Part shown: piece after piece, positions 44,485 through 55,187 of the stretch
Layout of the letters: each line of letters begins with the position of its first letter
Numbering within the stretch: the first letter of the stretch is position 1
The notes under the pieces: model-generated
What the model was told of the DNA's origin: nothing
Database searches by the model: none
The model's input: only the letters and a program-made list of their open reading frames with translations
From: Trichoderma breve
Taxonomy: Eukaryota > Ascomycota > Sordariomycetes > Hypocreales > Hypocreaceae
DNA: 64,000 nucleotides
Reading direction: 5' to 3'
Assembly (NCBI RefSeq): GCF_028502605.1
Contig: NC_079234.1
Span: 2,232,001-2,296,000, forward strand
Translations under genes and position numbers: made by a program

Positions 44485-45133
44485 AGAAATGATAGAACGG
44501 CTGGCAGGGATCGAGCGGAAGGATGACGCGAACCACTGATGGAAGTGTGGTGATGGCTCGTGAAGCGCTGAATATTTAGAAGTGACAATCTCGAAGCTGG
44601 GATGCTAGAGGGAGCTGAATATCTAGTCCATCTAGTACCACAGTAGGTAAGCATATGTGGACACTTAGCTCGGCTTGTGTTAGTGGAGATTGTGGGGTAA
44701 TTAACAACACATACATACTAGCTCTCCCTCTGATGGATATTTGTACGGAGTCTCTTCATTATAATAGTAGAATTGATTACTTCTAAAATACTGGTCGCTA
44801 ATTCTGTATTTGTGGCTAGCTAGAAAGAGAGAAGGCCCATTTTGTTGAGCTCTTATGTAATGTAGCAGCTGTTGTAGCTCCTGAGTTATGCATATCACAC
44901 TACCGGAGTGACCATCCTATTAGCATAGCATAGCATGAACTTGCGAAATAGGCATTTCCTGCAATCCTGAGCAAATATCCCGAGGCTATATAAACGTCTC
45001 TCGCTATGCAATAGCCTCGGATCGATAAAGCATGTTTTGAACCTGACGATCTTCTACGCCACCTGAATTACTGCACCCCCAGGAGCTCTTTCGAGCGGGA
45101 ATCTGGAGAATTCGAGCCGATCTCCTGAACTAC
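44485..45133. other. divergent intergenic region with hairpin
   Basis: This region separates the unknown gene (-) from the Hook gene (+). A perfect 10-bp inverted repeat, CCGAGGCTAT at 44,980-44,989 and ATAGCCTCGG at 45,011-45,020, encloses a 21-base loop, and the string TATATAAA overlaps its left arm at 44,987-44,994. A short reading frame at 44,701-44,898 shows no gene-like features. A TAGCATAGCATAGCAT mini-repeat is at about 44,921. Confidence 0.55.
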
Positions 45134-47874
45134 ATGTCGAGCGAAATGCTGACATACAACCAACGTGCCCAAACGGCACTCTTAAAGGCTGTCAGTATTG
45201 ATAGTTCAGAGGCCTTTCGATGAAGATACACCAAGTCCCATGCACGTTGCGCTAATACAGGGCTTCTCTAGATTAATCGTGTCTTCGATCTAGATCGTGA
45301 TGCTGAATCCCTCGAAGGGCTCTCGAATGGGATAACCCTGGGCCACATCTTGCATGAATTGGATTCCGAGTTCGACCCGTCGCATCTTGAATCAAATCCA
45401 GGGGCAACGAAAACCTTAGCCAACAAACGCAACAGACAAGCCATCTACAAGGGCCTCTTTCGTTTTATTCGCCGCCAGATTCCCGAACTCAGCTGTCAGG
45501 CAAAAAAGTTCGACTATCATGCTTTCGTCGAGAATCCTGAGCCGCAGGGTATCAGTCAGGTAATTTCCATTTCCTGTACTTGAACTCGAAGATCCTAACG
45601 GAGTATATCTCTAGCTCCTGGCTGTCATGGTCTCGGCTGCCGCGATGGGCCCAGATAATCAAAAATATGTCCCCAGAATTCAGAATGGGCTAGACCGGGA
45701 TACACAAGCCGAGATCATGCAGATAATTCGAGCTATGCAACAAGATATTGCCAATTCCAAAGATGACGACGAGCTAGATGAGGCAATCGATGCTGCTATG
45801 GGAGCTCGTGATATCGAGCTTCTCGTAGAGGAACAAAATGCTGCTTTGCGACAGCAACTTGATATAACGAAGAAGACTCTTTCAGACTACATCACTCGCT
45901 TAGAGCATCTGCAGCAGAGCCACGAAGAGCTTGCGTATGACAAAGAAAAAACGGATCGCGAACTCGAAGTTCTACGAAAAGCAACCCAAGACGAGGCACA
46001 TAGTGCGAAGACCATTAAGCATCTGGAAGAACAAGTCCACGAACAGATGGAGATAATCGCCAGGAACGAAGAGGTCATTCGTAGCAGTCAAAAATCCGTT
46101 TCTCAATTGGAGAGCGAGGTGCAGCGCCTGAGTCAAAAAAATATGCAAGCGGATGAGTTTCGTGATCAAATGGCAGAATGGAAGCACAAAGCAGAGGAGC
46201 TTGAGAAGAAGGCCAATATGGCGGAACGTTACAAACAGAAACTGGAATCACAGCAGAGTCTAGTGAGAGAAGTACAGAATCTACAGTACGAACGAGCAGA
46301 GCTCCAAGAGCAGCTCCGATCACTCATGGAAGAGAGAGATAAGAGTGACCGTACCAAGAAAGCGGAGGATGAGTTAACGAAAATGATCACGCAGTCTGAA
46401 CAACATCTATGGGATGAGCGCAACCAGAAGGCCCAACTTCTGAAAGATGTTACAGCTCTCCAGGAAGAACTCATGCGATTACAAGCTCAAAGAACACATG
46501 ATGAGCATTTCATCCAAGACTTGCAGGAACAGTTGCAGCACAACGGCGGCAGTACGGTGCAAGAAGTTGATATTAGCGAAACTTCGACACCATTCAACCT
46601 CGAGGATGAACTTCTCATTGCGTCAAAGGAAGACACACAGACTAACATGCCATTGGAGCTTTCTAGATTGAGAGCAGAGAATGAATTGATTCGGAAGACG
46701 GTGGGATCTCATGGAGATGCCTCCATGCTCCGACGAGAGTTAGAAGAGCTTAAACGACAACGAGAACGACTTCAACAAAACTTCAACGCCATATTTGAGA
46801 AATATACCATCACGAATGATCACATGCAGGCTCTGATGAGTGATAATGCTGATGAAGGGTTAGTTGTGTATACTGTGTTGACATCTAGGAAGAAGAGTAC
46901 TCACAACGTGTACCCTAGGACCGAGGCATTCATTAAACTTCGACAAGAGTTGACACGATTAGAACTTGAATTTGAACAGGCCAGGAAGCTGACAAATAGC
47001 CTTGAAACCCAGCTGGCAGACAAGACCCGAGAATTGCTTGCTGCGCAAGCCGACTTGTCTGCGGTCCAAAAGGACAGCATCACAGCATTATATGAGTTGA
47101 AGAGCACGGATAAACTGATATCAACTTCATTGACAAAGGAACTTGAGCAATTGAGGGAAGAAACTAGTTTTATAACGAATGAGCGGGACGCACTGAAATC
47201 ACAGCTCATTGAGGCTTTGCTAGCGAATGACAAACTCAGAAAAGACTCAGATGAGAGCAAAGATTTGCAAGATGCCGCTGGTTCCTCGACAGACGGCGAC
47301 GGCTCAGAAGCCGCTAAGAAGGCCGCAGAAAAGGTTGAAAAGTTACGAGAACGCCTTATTCAGAGAAATCAGGTAATTAAAAATCATCTGCAAATAAGTA
47401 TGACTTACTTACGTCTTCACTAGCAACTCGAAAAGTCAGAACAGGAAAGGCTCGAATTACAAGCCAGACTGAAGGCAGCACAACTTGGGGAAATCTCGGC
47501 AGCTCAAAAGGTATGCTCTGTTGTGCGATATCCAGTGATTCACAGCCCATGGTTGGCCGCGGCGATGAAGCAATGCGCCTATCTTCGCTCCATCACCACT
47601 TATTTCTATACAGGGAGAGAGTAACGCTAACTCGAACGGTCAGGCTGCATCCGATCATATTATCAAGAACCTCCAAAGGGAAAACGCACTTATTGCCACC
47701 GCCTGGTATGACCTTACGAGCCGACTTCAGAGCAACCACGTCGTACTTCAGCGCCGGCATGATGCTCCCAAGAGCTGGCTTAACAAACAGAGGCAGTTGG
47801 TGAATGGTCAGTTGCGCCAACGCGACATGCTCTACCTCTACTGACCTGACTCTTCAGCGACTTCAAGGAGGTAG
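45134..47874 (+). CDS. hookA: Hook family protein (dynein/early endosome adaptor)
   Basis: Hook proteins link dynein to early endosomes for movement along microtubules. Exons: 45,134-45,190, 45,272-45,559, 45,615-46,858, 46,919-47,372, 47,424-47,510, 47,614-47,806 and 47,858-47,874, giving about 779 residues. All junctions keep frame with GT-AG. Residues 1-115 are the Hook domain (INRVFDLDRDAESLEGLSNG, FRFIRRQIPELSCQAKKFDY, then LLAVMVSAAAMGP across an intron). Residues about 150-690 are almost entirely coiled coil. The conserved C-terminal cargo-binding region is split over late exons: RENALIATAWYDLTSRLQSN and APKSWLNKQRQLVN. The 60-bp intron 46,859-46,918 has no stop and is a multiple of three, so it could be missed; removing it gives DEGTEAFIKLRQEL. 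The Trp usual before the first helix motif (ALLKW) is Ala here at the exon 1 junction. Convergent with adk1. Confidence 0.92.
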
Positions 47875-48338
47875 GATCCAAGGGGTTGAGCTCCATCCGT
47901 TTACCAATCTCCCTGGGTATAATGTTTACTAGGCGAATTACGGGCAAAGAATTCATTATTTAGCGTTGCAATATTCCCGTCTATACACTATGCATATAGA
48001 TGACTTTCTTGTCAGCCTGTTTTTTTTCTTCTCCTTCGTTCTAGATATTTCACTTCGCCTCTAGAGTAGTATAACACCTTAGCCAATATTCATTCACATC
48101 AGACAATCGATGAACAAAGAAAATGCCGTCTCGTAATCTATCACAGCCCCAGTAAAAGTCAATATCACTTCATGAGGTTTCGTATCTCACAAAATTGCTT
48201 TTGCTCTAGAGCTATTTTCTAGAATTAGAAGTTCGAGAGAAAAAAAAAATTAATAGGTTATAGTAGTAGGCGGAGCCAACTGAGCATACTCATACTCCCG
48301 TGTATCAAAGCATACTGGGCATGATCCTTTTTGGTAGC
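47875..48338. other. convergent 3' intergenic region
   Basis: Sequence between the Hook stop and the adk1 stop. It contains T-rich and A-rich tracts (48,019-48,028 and 48,240-48,250) that fit the 3' ends of the two transcripts. No gene is seen. Confidence 0.5.
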
Positions 48339-49357
<1,019 letters not shown>

Positions 49358-49924
49358 TGTGACTGATTTGGGGTATGGGGGGAAAAATTGAGGAAAAGGA
49401 ATGAAGAGTATTAAGAATTGGAGCAACTGCAGCACCTATAAACAAAACTGTAGGCCGAAAGGAAGCGAAGAGAGGAATTTGAGGTATGGTGGTGAAGGCG
49501 GATTTAACGACGAGGCTACGAATACCGATTTCGCTGCACAGCAAAAAATTACCTAGTATCAATTATTAACAAATAAACTAAGAAATTGGTACGTTTTTGA
49601 TATAAGCTTTGGAAAATCTATAAATTAATTTTATATTTAACATTTAATATTCTTTTTACAACCTAATTCTTAGATTATATAGTTTTTTTTAAAGAAATAA
49701 TTTTATTTAATATTTTATTTTATATTATAATACTATCAGAATAGTCAATTGTTATTAAACTCGTATATTCTTAATTATATTCTATTTATTACTACTATTG
49801 CACATAATGCATTCTTTTAAGAGAGGATATTTTCCCGTTATAATTCTCCGGACGAACGGATAAAAGTTAGTCAGTTGTCACCGCAGATACGGGTCGTAAA
49901 ACTAACGCACAAACTGGGGCTTCC
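49358..49924. other. adk1 upstream region with an AT-rich islet
   Basis: Bases 49,560-49,800 are strikingly AT-rich (ATTATTAACAAATAAACTAA, TTTTATTTAATATTTTATTT) in an otherwise normal genic region. They resemble the RIP-mutated block in composition. It may be a decayed small transposon; no terminal repeat could be fixed. No gene is seen. Confidence 0.5.
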
Positions 49925-50121
49925 ATGGCGGAATGGGACTTAGAAGCGCTACCGAGGTATTGCCTGTACTTGGAAGAACCGGCACTCGAATCGGTGAGTT
50001 TCCTCGGGATAGTGCAGGGGTAGCGCATCACAGAATTTAATCCGGTTGTCGGCAGTGCTTGGCATTGACGGACTTACACATTACCGATGTCTCTTCTGCG
50101 GTCTATGAGATGCCTACCTAG
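49925..50121 (+). CDS. possible very small two-exon gene
   Basis: An ATG at 49,925 opens MAEWDLEALPRYCLYLEEPA over 23 codons and ends at a consensus donor GTGAGT (49,994). A matching acceptor GGCAG ends at 50,055, and the joined frame continues CLALTDLHITDVSSAVYEMP to a stop at 50,119-50,121, giving 44 residues. The 62-base intron is of normal size and phase 0. A further downstream open stretch, MSQRQYGLGKTPTAKQPATA at about 50,163-50,225, may be another exon, but no in-frame splice joins them that I can see. I do not recognise the protein. It could be a true micro-protein gene, part of a larger misjudged gene, or chance. Confidence 0.3.
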
Positions 50122-50290
50122 GTGTGAACGGAGTGGGTTTACCGACTAGAGGCAATCGTAATATGTCCCAACGCCAATATGGCCTTGGTAAAACCCCTAC
50201 TGCTAAGCAGCCCGCGACAGCATAGCCTTCAATGTTGTAAGTCAAGTACAAGAAAAAATGGCCTTGCCAACTTTACACCTACCATGAACT

Positions 50291-51094
50291 CTAAGGGCTG
50301 GCGGTATCATTCCATAAATCTTTGGTTTCTTCCTCCACCGCTCGCATAGCCACTGCGACTGATTCCAGTTTCGCAATAACGTCGATGACGCCGTCATTAA
50401 CACGCTCAAAATATTCATCGTTGGCCTCGCGACGCTTCCTCGCAAGTAGAATGTCGGCCTCCGTTTCCTCCACCAACTTTGCGCCCAAGCGATCGACTTT
50501 CTTTTCATCACTTCCTTGCCATCCACTAGATGTGCCCATCATGCTCTTGGCTGCATCAGTTCCCTCTCCTCTCTCGGGCCTTGACGAGTCCAATAGCCCA
50601 TCTCTTAGATTAGGTAGCTCATCACCTTTAGCATCATTCATGTGATCACGCAGGGCAGTCTCTATCGTATCGTCCGCCTCACTTCTGGCCCAGGCTTGTG
50701 CAAGTACGATTTGAGCAGTTCTCAGGTCTCCTAATTTGCGATCATGTTCGGGCCCAAATACGTGGGTGCCTTCTGAAGCGGATAATTCCACCTTCTCCAG
50801 CGTGGCTTGCATTTCTGCCCACAAAGCATCTGTCCTGTCGGTGCCTCCATAGCTCCCTTTAGTAGGTAATGACCACTCGGGACGTCGTTCTGACGGCATA
50901 TCTGACCCAGAGCGTGACTGCGCGCCGGCTTCTACGTTGGTGGCATCCCATTTGAGATTATGCCTCCCAAGAGCTGGAACGTTGGCTGTGATGGCTCCAG
51001 GAAGAGAGACGCGAGAAATGCCGGGTGATGGAGACAGAAGAGGGAGAGGTGGGGGATCTCGCTCCCTTGACTTTGGTTCACCCTTGAACGACAT
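50291..51094 (-). CDS. fungal protein of unknown function with C-terminal helical region
   Basis: An intronless frame of 267 residues. The N-terminal 90 residues are disordered and Pro/Ser-rich. The middle has THVFGPEHDRKLGDLRTAQI followed by VLAQAWARSEADD. After another low-complexity part, the C-terminal 65 residues look like a continuous helix or coiled coil: EETEADILLARKRREANDEY then FERVNDGVIDVIAKLESVAV. Such helical small proteins are often subunits of complexes, but no function can be assigned. No membrane segment or targeting signal is visible. It is divergent from rps23 with 374 bases between. Confidence 0.78.
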   Translation of the reverse strand: MSFKGEPKSRERDPPPLPLLSPSPGISRVSLPGAITANVPALGRHNLKWDATNVEAGAQSRSGSDMPSERRPEWSLPTKGSYGGTDRTDALWAEMQATLEKVELSASEGTHVFGPEHDRKLGDLRTAQIVLAQAWARSEADDTIETALRDHMNDAKGDELPNLRDGLLDSSRPERGEGTDAAKSMMGTSSGWQGSDEKKVDRLGAKLVEETEADILLARKRREANDEYFERVNDGVIDVIAKLESVAVAMRAVEEETKDLWNDTASP

Positions 51095-51468
51095 CGCATA
51101 TCATCCGGGGCAGATCATGGAAGGCTGAATAGCAATAAGGGTGATGACGGGAGGTGTGGGGCATGAAGATGGCCGGCCTTGGTGTGCTGTAAGTGCGATC
51201 TACGGACAAATCGGCGCCGGTGATGGATAAAAATGCACCCGGATCGCTTTCCGAGGTCACGTGAAAATATTTCACAGCCCATCTTTTTTGCTCTAGGGCC
51301 GCAAACCCTATCGGAATTTTCGATAGTCCAATTCAACCTTCTGCCTCTTCGGTGTTGTCACATTACCCAACGCAGTGTCGCCATATTAGCATAAATCGGT
51401 ACGTTCAACAATCATCACCGTCACCCAAACCACCACTTCTCGACGACCACTAACTCCTCGAAGCAATC
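51095..51468. promoter_or_regulatory. divergent promoter region of rps23, with telobox-like motif
   Basis: AAACCCTA at 51,303-51,310 matches the telobox-type sequence often found before fungal ribosomal protein genes, where Tbf1-like factors bind (known from other fungi). A CTAGGG string lies ten bases before it. The stretch just before the ATG (51,420-51,465) is a CA-rich, pyrimidine-rich leader (ACCGTCACCCAAACCACCAC), as in highly expressed fungal genes. Confidence 0.4.
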
Positions 51469-51963
51469 ATGGCAGGTGGCAAGCCCCGTGGTCTGAACGC
51501 TGCGCGCAAGCTGCGCACCAACCGAAAGGATCAGAAATGGGCTGATCTCGCCTACAAGAAGCGTGCCCTGGGCACTGCCTTCAAGTCTTCACCATTCGGT
51601 GGCTCTTCCCACGCCAAGGGAATTGTTCTCGAGAAAGTTGGTGTCGAAGCCAAGCAGCCCAACTCCGCCATCCGAAAGTGTGTCCGAGTTCAGTTGATCA
51701 AGAACGGAAAGAAAGTCACTGCTTTCGGTGCGTCTACACTATCTCCCACTTTGCACCCCTGGCTAACATGAGCTTCTACCACAGTCCCCAACGACGGTTG
51801 CTTGAACTTCGTTGATGAGAACGACGAAGTTTTGCTTGCTGGATTCGGTCGCAAGGGCAAGGCCAAGGGTGATATTCCCGGTGTTCGATTCAAGGTCGTC
51901 AAGGTGTCTGGTGTTGGTCTGCTGGCTCTGTGGAAGGAGAAGAAGGAGAAGCCCCGATCATAA
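51469..51963 (+). CDS. rps23: 40S ribosomal protein S23 (uS12)
   Basis: A component of the decoding centre of the small ribosomal subunit. Two exons, 51,469-51,727 and 51,785-51,963, encode 145 residues, exactly the family's length. The start [20 protein letters not shown] and the decoding loop [20 protein letters not shown] are the expected invariant segments. The Pro in KQPNSA is the residue hydroxylated in yeast and animals. Exon 2 begins in [20 protein letters not shown] and ends [11 protein letters not shown]. Intron phase 1, 57 bases. Convergent with coq2. Confidence 0.98.
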
Positions 51964-52225
51964 AGGAAGTCATTTGGGGAAAAGAGGCGTTGGCAAAAGG
52001 ATCGTGAGGAGCTCTATTGGCTCATTTACACTGGCACCACTAGTCATGGCCCGATAATGGGAGGCTAAAATTTTGAAGGAGATGACATACGTCCCTTTAG
52101 AAACATTTTTCAGCATGTTCAAATACCAGGCGGCACCGGATCGGGCGTCTTCTCGCATTCACATACGACGAACGAAGTGCAGGCAATATGAGTGACGTGT
52201 TCTATAACATTTCTTCTTAACTTAT

Positions 52226-53461
52226 TTAGGCCTGAGGGTGTCTTTCTTCCGGCACTGGCCTTGGCTTAGACTGCTCAAGAGAGCGAGATACATAATCCGC
52301 AGCCATACCGATACTAATGACCCCCCCTGTGATCCAGCAGCCATTCACAAACCACCACCAGCAATTCTTGACGCTTTTGAGATTTACCCGCCTGATCATG
52401 ATTCCCAGCGTAACGAGAGCTCCGCCACAGCTGCCCAGGAAGAAGATAGGACCTGCTCCCGCAGCCATTCCGGCAGCACCCAATAAGCCTACTTGCGCGA
52501 TGGCCAGTCCAGTCAGAACTTGCTTGGTCTGATGTTCATGCTTTAGAGCAATGCTCTTGATACCCGCATTTATATCATCCTTAATGTCCATGTGAGCATA
52601 TATCATGTCGTATAGGACAACCCATGCAATATTTGATGTATAGAGACATGCTGCGGCTATGAGCGCAGCTGAATTTGAGAGCAGATCGATACCAAGTGCT
52701 GGGAAGCCCATAATTGCACCCCAGGAGAAGGCCAAACCTAGGACAGCCTGGGGGTAATAGGTAACTCGCTTTGCCAACGGATAAGTGAGGACGAGGGCGA
52801 GGCTTGGTATGCCGTAGGCAAGGCACGGCAGTGGGAATTGGACCAAGACGGCCAATCCGGCGAGCAGCTGGAATCCAGTAAATACGATGCCCTGGAATGG
52901 GGTGATTGCACCACGTGCAATTGGCCGTAACCGAGTCCTCCGAACTTGCGGATCGAGGTCTCTATCCCAGAGATCATTAATTGTGCAACCCGCACCACGC
53001 ATGATCAAGGCTCCGCTGAAGAAAAGAGCCGCAGTGGCGGCTGCTGAGGAGAATGGAGCCATTGGATCTGCCATTGGCGCTGCCAAAAGCGTGGAAAAGA
53101 GGCATGGGAAAAATAGATAATATGTCCCAGTAGGCTTGTCGATGCGGATGAGCTCACCATAGGGGACCCATGCCTTGGGCACAACTGATAGGATCCCAGT
53201 TCGAGCTGGGATATATTCCGCTAGATGCTCATTATTAGCTGATTTATCGGCATTAGCGGTCTCGAGGATTGGCTTCAAGTTCCTCAATGTTTGGTGAAAA
53301 GCGACAATTCTTTGGCGATGAACCAGTGATCGACCTGTGAGACTCTGAAGTGAGGGAGAAGTCGGATGAGGCAACGCCCATGATGAAGCAATCGAGCCAG
53401 TGCTACACCTCCATCTCAACCGGTGCTGGAGAGGCACTCTGACGGCAAGCCTCAGCGTCAT
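52226..53461 (-). CDS. coq2: 4-hydroxybenzoate polyprenyltransferase, mitochondrial (ubiquinone synthesis)
   Basis: This enzyme attaches the polyprenyl tail to 4-hydroxybenzoate in the mitochondrial inner membrane, an early step to coenzyme Q. It belongs to the UbiA superfamily. The frame is intronless. From Met at 53,461 it has 411 residues and an Arg-rich, acid-free N-terminus (MTLRLAVRVPLQHRLRWRCS) typical of a mitochondrial presequence; an upstream in-frame ATG at 53,557 would add 32 residues and cannot be excluded. The prenyl-diphosphate/Mg motif NDLWDRDLDPQVRRTRLRPI is at residues about 162-181, and the second Asp-rich motif YDMIYAHMDIKDD at about 284-296. Seven to nine hydrophobic segments fill the rest. 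Divergent from the next gene, with 264 bases between. Confidence 0.95.
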   Translation of the reverse strand: MTLRLAVRVPLQHRLRWRCSTGSIASSWALPHPTSPSLQSLTGRSLVHRQRIVAFHQTLRNLKPILETANADKSANNEHLAEYIPARTGILSVVPKAWVPYGELIRIDKPTGTYYLFFPCLFSTLLAAPMADPMAPFSSAAATAALFFSGALIMRGAGCTINDLWDRDLDPQVRRTRLRPIARGAITPFQGIVFTGFQLLAGLAVLVQFPLPCLAYGIPSLALVLTYPLAKRVTYYPQAVLGLAFSWGAIMGFPALGIDLLSNSAALIAAACLYTSNIAWVVLYDMIYAHMDIKDDINAGIKSIALKHEHQTKQVLTGLAIAQVGLLGAAGMAAGAGPIFFLGSCGGALVTLGIMIRRVNLKSVKNCWWWFVNGCWITGGVISIGMAADYVSRSLEQSKPRPVPEERHPQA

Positions 53462-53725
53462 AAGGTGCTGGAGTGATTCGATGCCGACAAACGAATGAAT
53501 GTGCCCTGTCAGAAACCTTGTATGCGAATGGACGGATTTGGATAATTTTGCTCGCATCCCACCATTCAGCAGCAGCTAACTCGTACTGTGTAAATACACA
53601 CTGTGCTGCAGCACGACTCAGGTACGGGTTGACTGTGTAAGTCCTTCGCTCATTCACATGCCTCGGCTAAGACCTTGACGTACAACCTACATACTCATCC
53701 TTCACGCTTCAATCACTCTTGAATA

Positions 53726-54589
53726 ATGGACGAAGAAAAGCTCGGCCACAGTAATCCAGAGGACATTGCGCCTTCAGGCTCCTCTGCTGGAGATGAATTA
53801 CAGAAAGCATCTACGGATTCCAAGGGCAAACAGAAGGCAGGGCTGGAGCTAGCGGCATCTCAGCTTGGGGCCTCTACAAAGATGGTCGTCAATGCCATCA
53901 CGACATTTCGGGAAATGCCAGCTTTGGCATCAGAATCAAAGTCCTCTCATGGTTCAAGTAGCATGGGCTCGCTTTCATCTATTGCTGGCGAATACTCGTC
54001 ATACAAACCACTCCAGAATCCGTTGCTTGACGAGACTACTCATGAGGGCCAGGATGACTTATTTGAGACGTTTACCAAAAGTTCAACAGATGCGTTGGTA
54101 AATGATGGCTATCAAGTAGGCATTTCTGGATCTTCATTTGCAGATCAAGAAGCATCGGATGGCTTGGCCGTTTTAGAACTTCTCTCACAACCAGGAAATG
54201 AATCGATTGAGACAGCCATTTCCCGTGAGCATGATTTTCAGATCCCAGGCGAGGATGAATCATGGAGTGAAGCTGTGGCTGGCACACTCATCGATGAGGA
54301 AGACCAGCTTGATTTTACTCCTGATTTTATCACTAATCCCGAACTATCTTCACAAGCAGCACCGTATCTTGGAACAACGAACATTGAAGAGACAAGCAGT
54401 ACTTGGCTTGGGTATTGGAGTGGCGTGTTTACAGCGTACAATGCCCGGGTATGGGGTAATTTGCATCCAATATCCACTTCGGAAACATCGGATCAAGAAT
54501 TCGCACAAGAGCAGGATAGCGGGGAGTCGACGACCATAAATCGGGCGCTCGATCGGTTAAAACTCATATTTTATCACTTGAGAGGATGA
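53726..54589 (+). CDS. acidic, Ser-rich fungal protein of unknown function
   Basis: An intronless 287-residue frame starting MDEEKLGHSNPEDIAPSGSS. It is acidic, rich in Ser, Glu and Asp, and probably disordered over most of its length. The best-defined part is the C-terminus, with aromatic residues in SSTWLGYWSGVFTAYNARVW followed by a final helix INRALDRLKLIFYHLRG. I have the impression that related proteins in other ascomycetes share only this C-terminal segment, but I cannot name a family. No signal peptide or membrane span. The following gene is on the same strand, 598 bases away. Confidence 0.72.
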   Translation: MDEEKLGHSNPEDIAPSGSSAGDELQKASTDSKGKQKAGLELAASQLGASTKMVVNAITTFREMPALASESKSSHGSSSMGSLSSIAGEYSSYKPLQNPLLDETTHEGQDDLFETFTKSSTDALVNDGYQVGISGSSFADQEASDGLAVLELLSQPGNESIETAISREHDFQIPGEDESWSEAVAGTLIDEEDQLDFTPDFITNPELSSQAAPYLGTTNIEETSSTWLGYWSGVFTAYNARVWGNLHPISTSETSDQEFAQEQDSGESTTINRALDRLKLIFYHLRG

Positions 54590-55187
54590 GAATGTAGCGC
54601 CGGAACAAGAAGCCAAGTTTTTAATGTCATTGTAGCAACATCCCACAATTTGTTATAACAGAACCAGAAAAATGTACCATATGCGTCAAGGGTTAATTAA
54701 AATATACATCCATATCACGGTTTGTTGTCACAAAGCCATCTTCACACATTCGTCCTCTTGGGCTTCTCCTTCTACATGTGATAATCCAGCTCCCAAGCAA
54801 TTTGTCCAGGTTAGTATATGGAGCTTTGGGTATCGGGTTAGCTGCCGGTTACCAGGATTCCCCCCACCCCTCCCAAACGCTAACCCAACACCACAAGCTT
54901 CTGCTTAGGTGCGTCGTGCTAGGCCGGATTGATTTATCTACCTATCCTCACGTCGCGCTTATCACAGGTGACAAATGCAACTTTACGCGATCATATTCAC
55001 GACCCAGTGACTTCAAACCACAACGACCAGTTGGCGGGCCCTTTTTGGGCCTACTCAAGCGCATACGAAGGTCAATCTGCGCATAGAGAAGAAGCGTCTC
55101 TCTCCTGGAAGCTGAACACAGCCGCATCAATCGCCACCAACAAACCTCCGATGGTTAGCACTGCTGAACAGCGACACACAAAACAAG
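54590..55187. other. intergenic region before the JmjC gene
   Basis: Several short open frames occur but none has gene-like features. A pyrimidine-rich stretch CCCCCCACCCCTCCC is at about 54,861. The bases just before the ATG (ACACACAAAACAAG) form a normal fungal start context. Confidence 0.45.

Noticed and set aside
44214..44654. Second gene overlapping the gene at 43,744-44,484
   Set aside because: It lies in another frame of the same strand, has unusual composition and no conserved-looking segments; a shadow frame.
44701..44898. 65-residue frame on the minus strand
   Set aside because: No splice context, low conservation expectation and tyrosine-rich content; treated as chance.
49994..50060. 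tRNA-like stretch GGGTAGCGCATCACAGAATT
   Set aside because: No cloverleaf with acceptor, anticodon and T arms could be formed.
50322..50645. 107-residue frame on the plus strand
   Set aside because: Antisense shadow of the unknown coiled protein, whose own frame has better composition.
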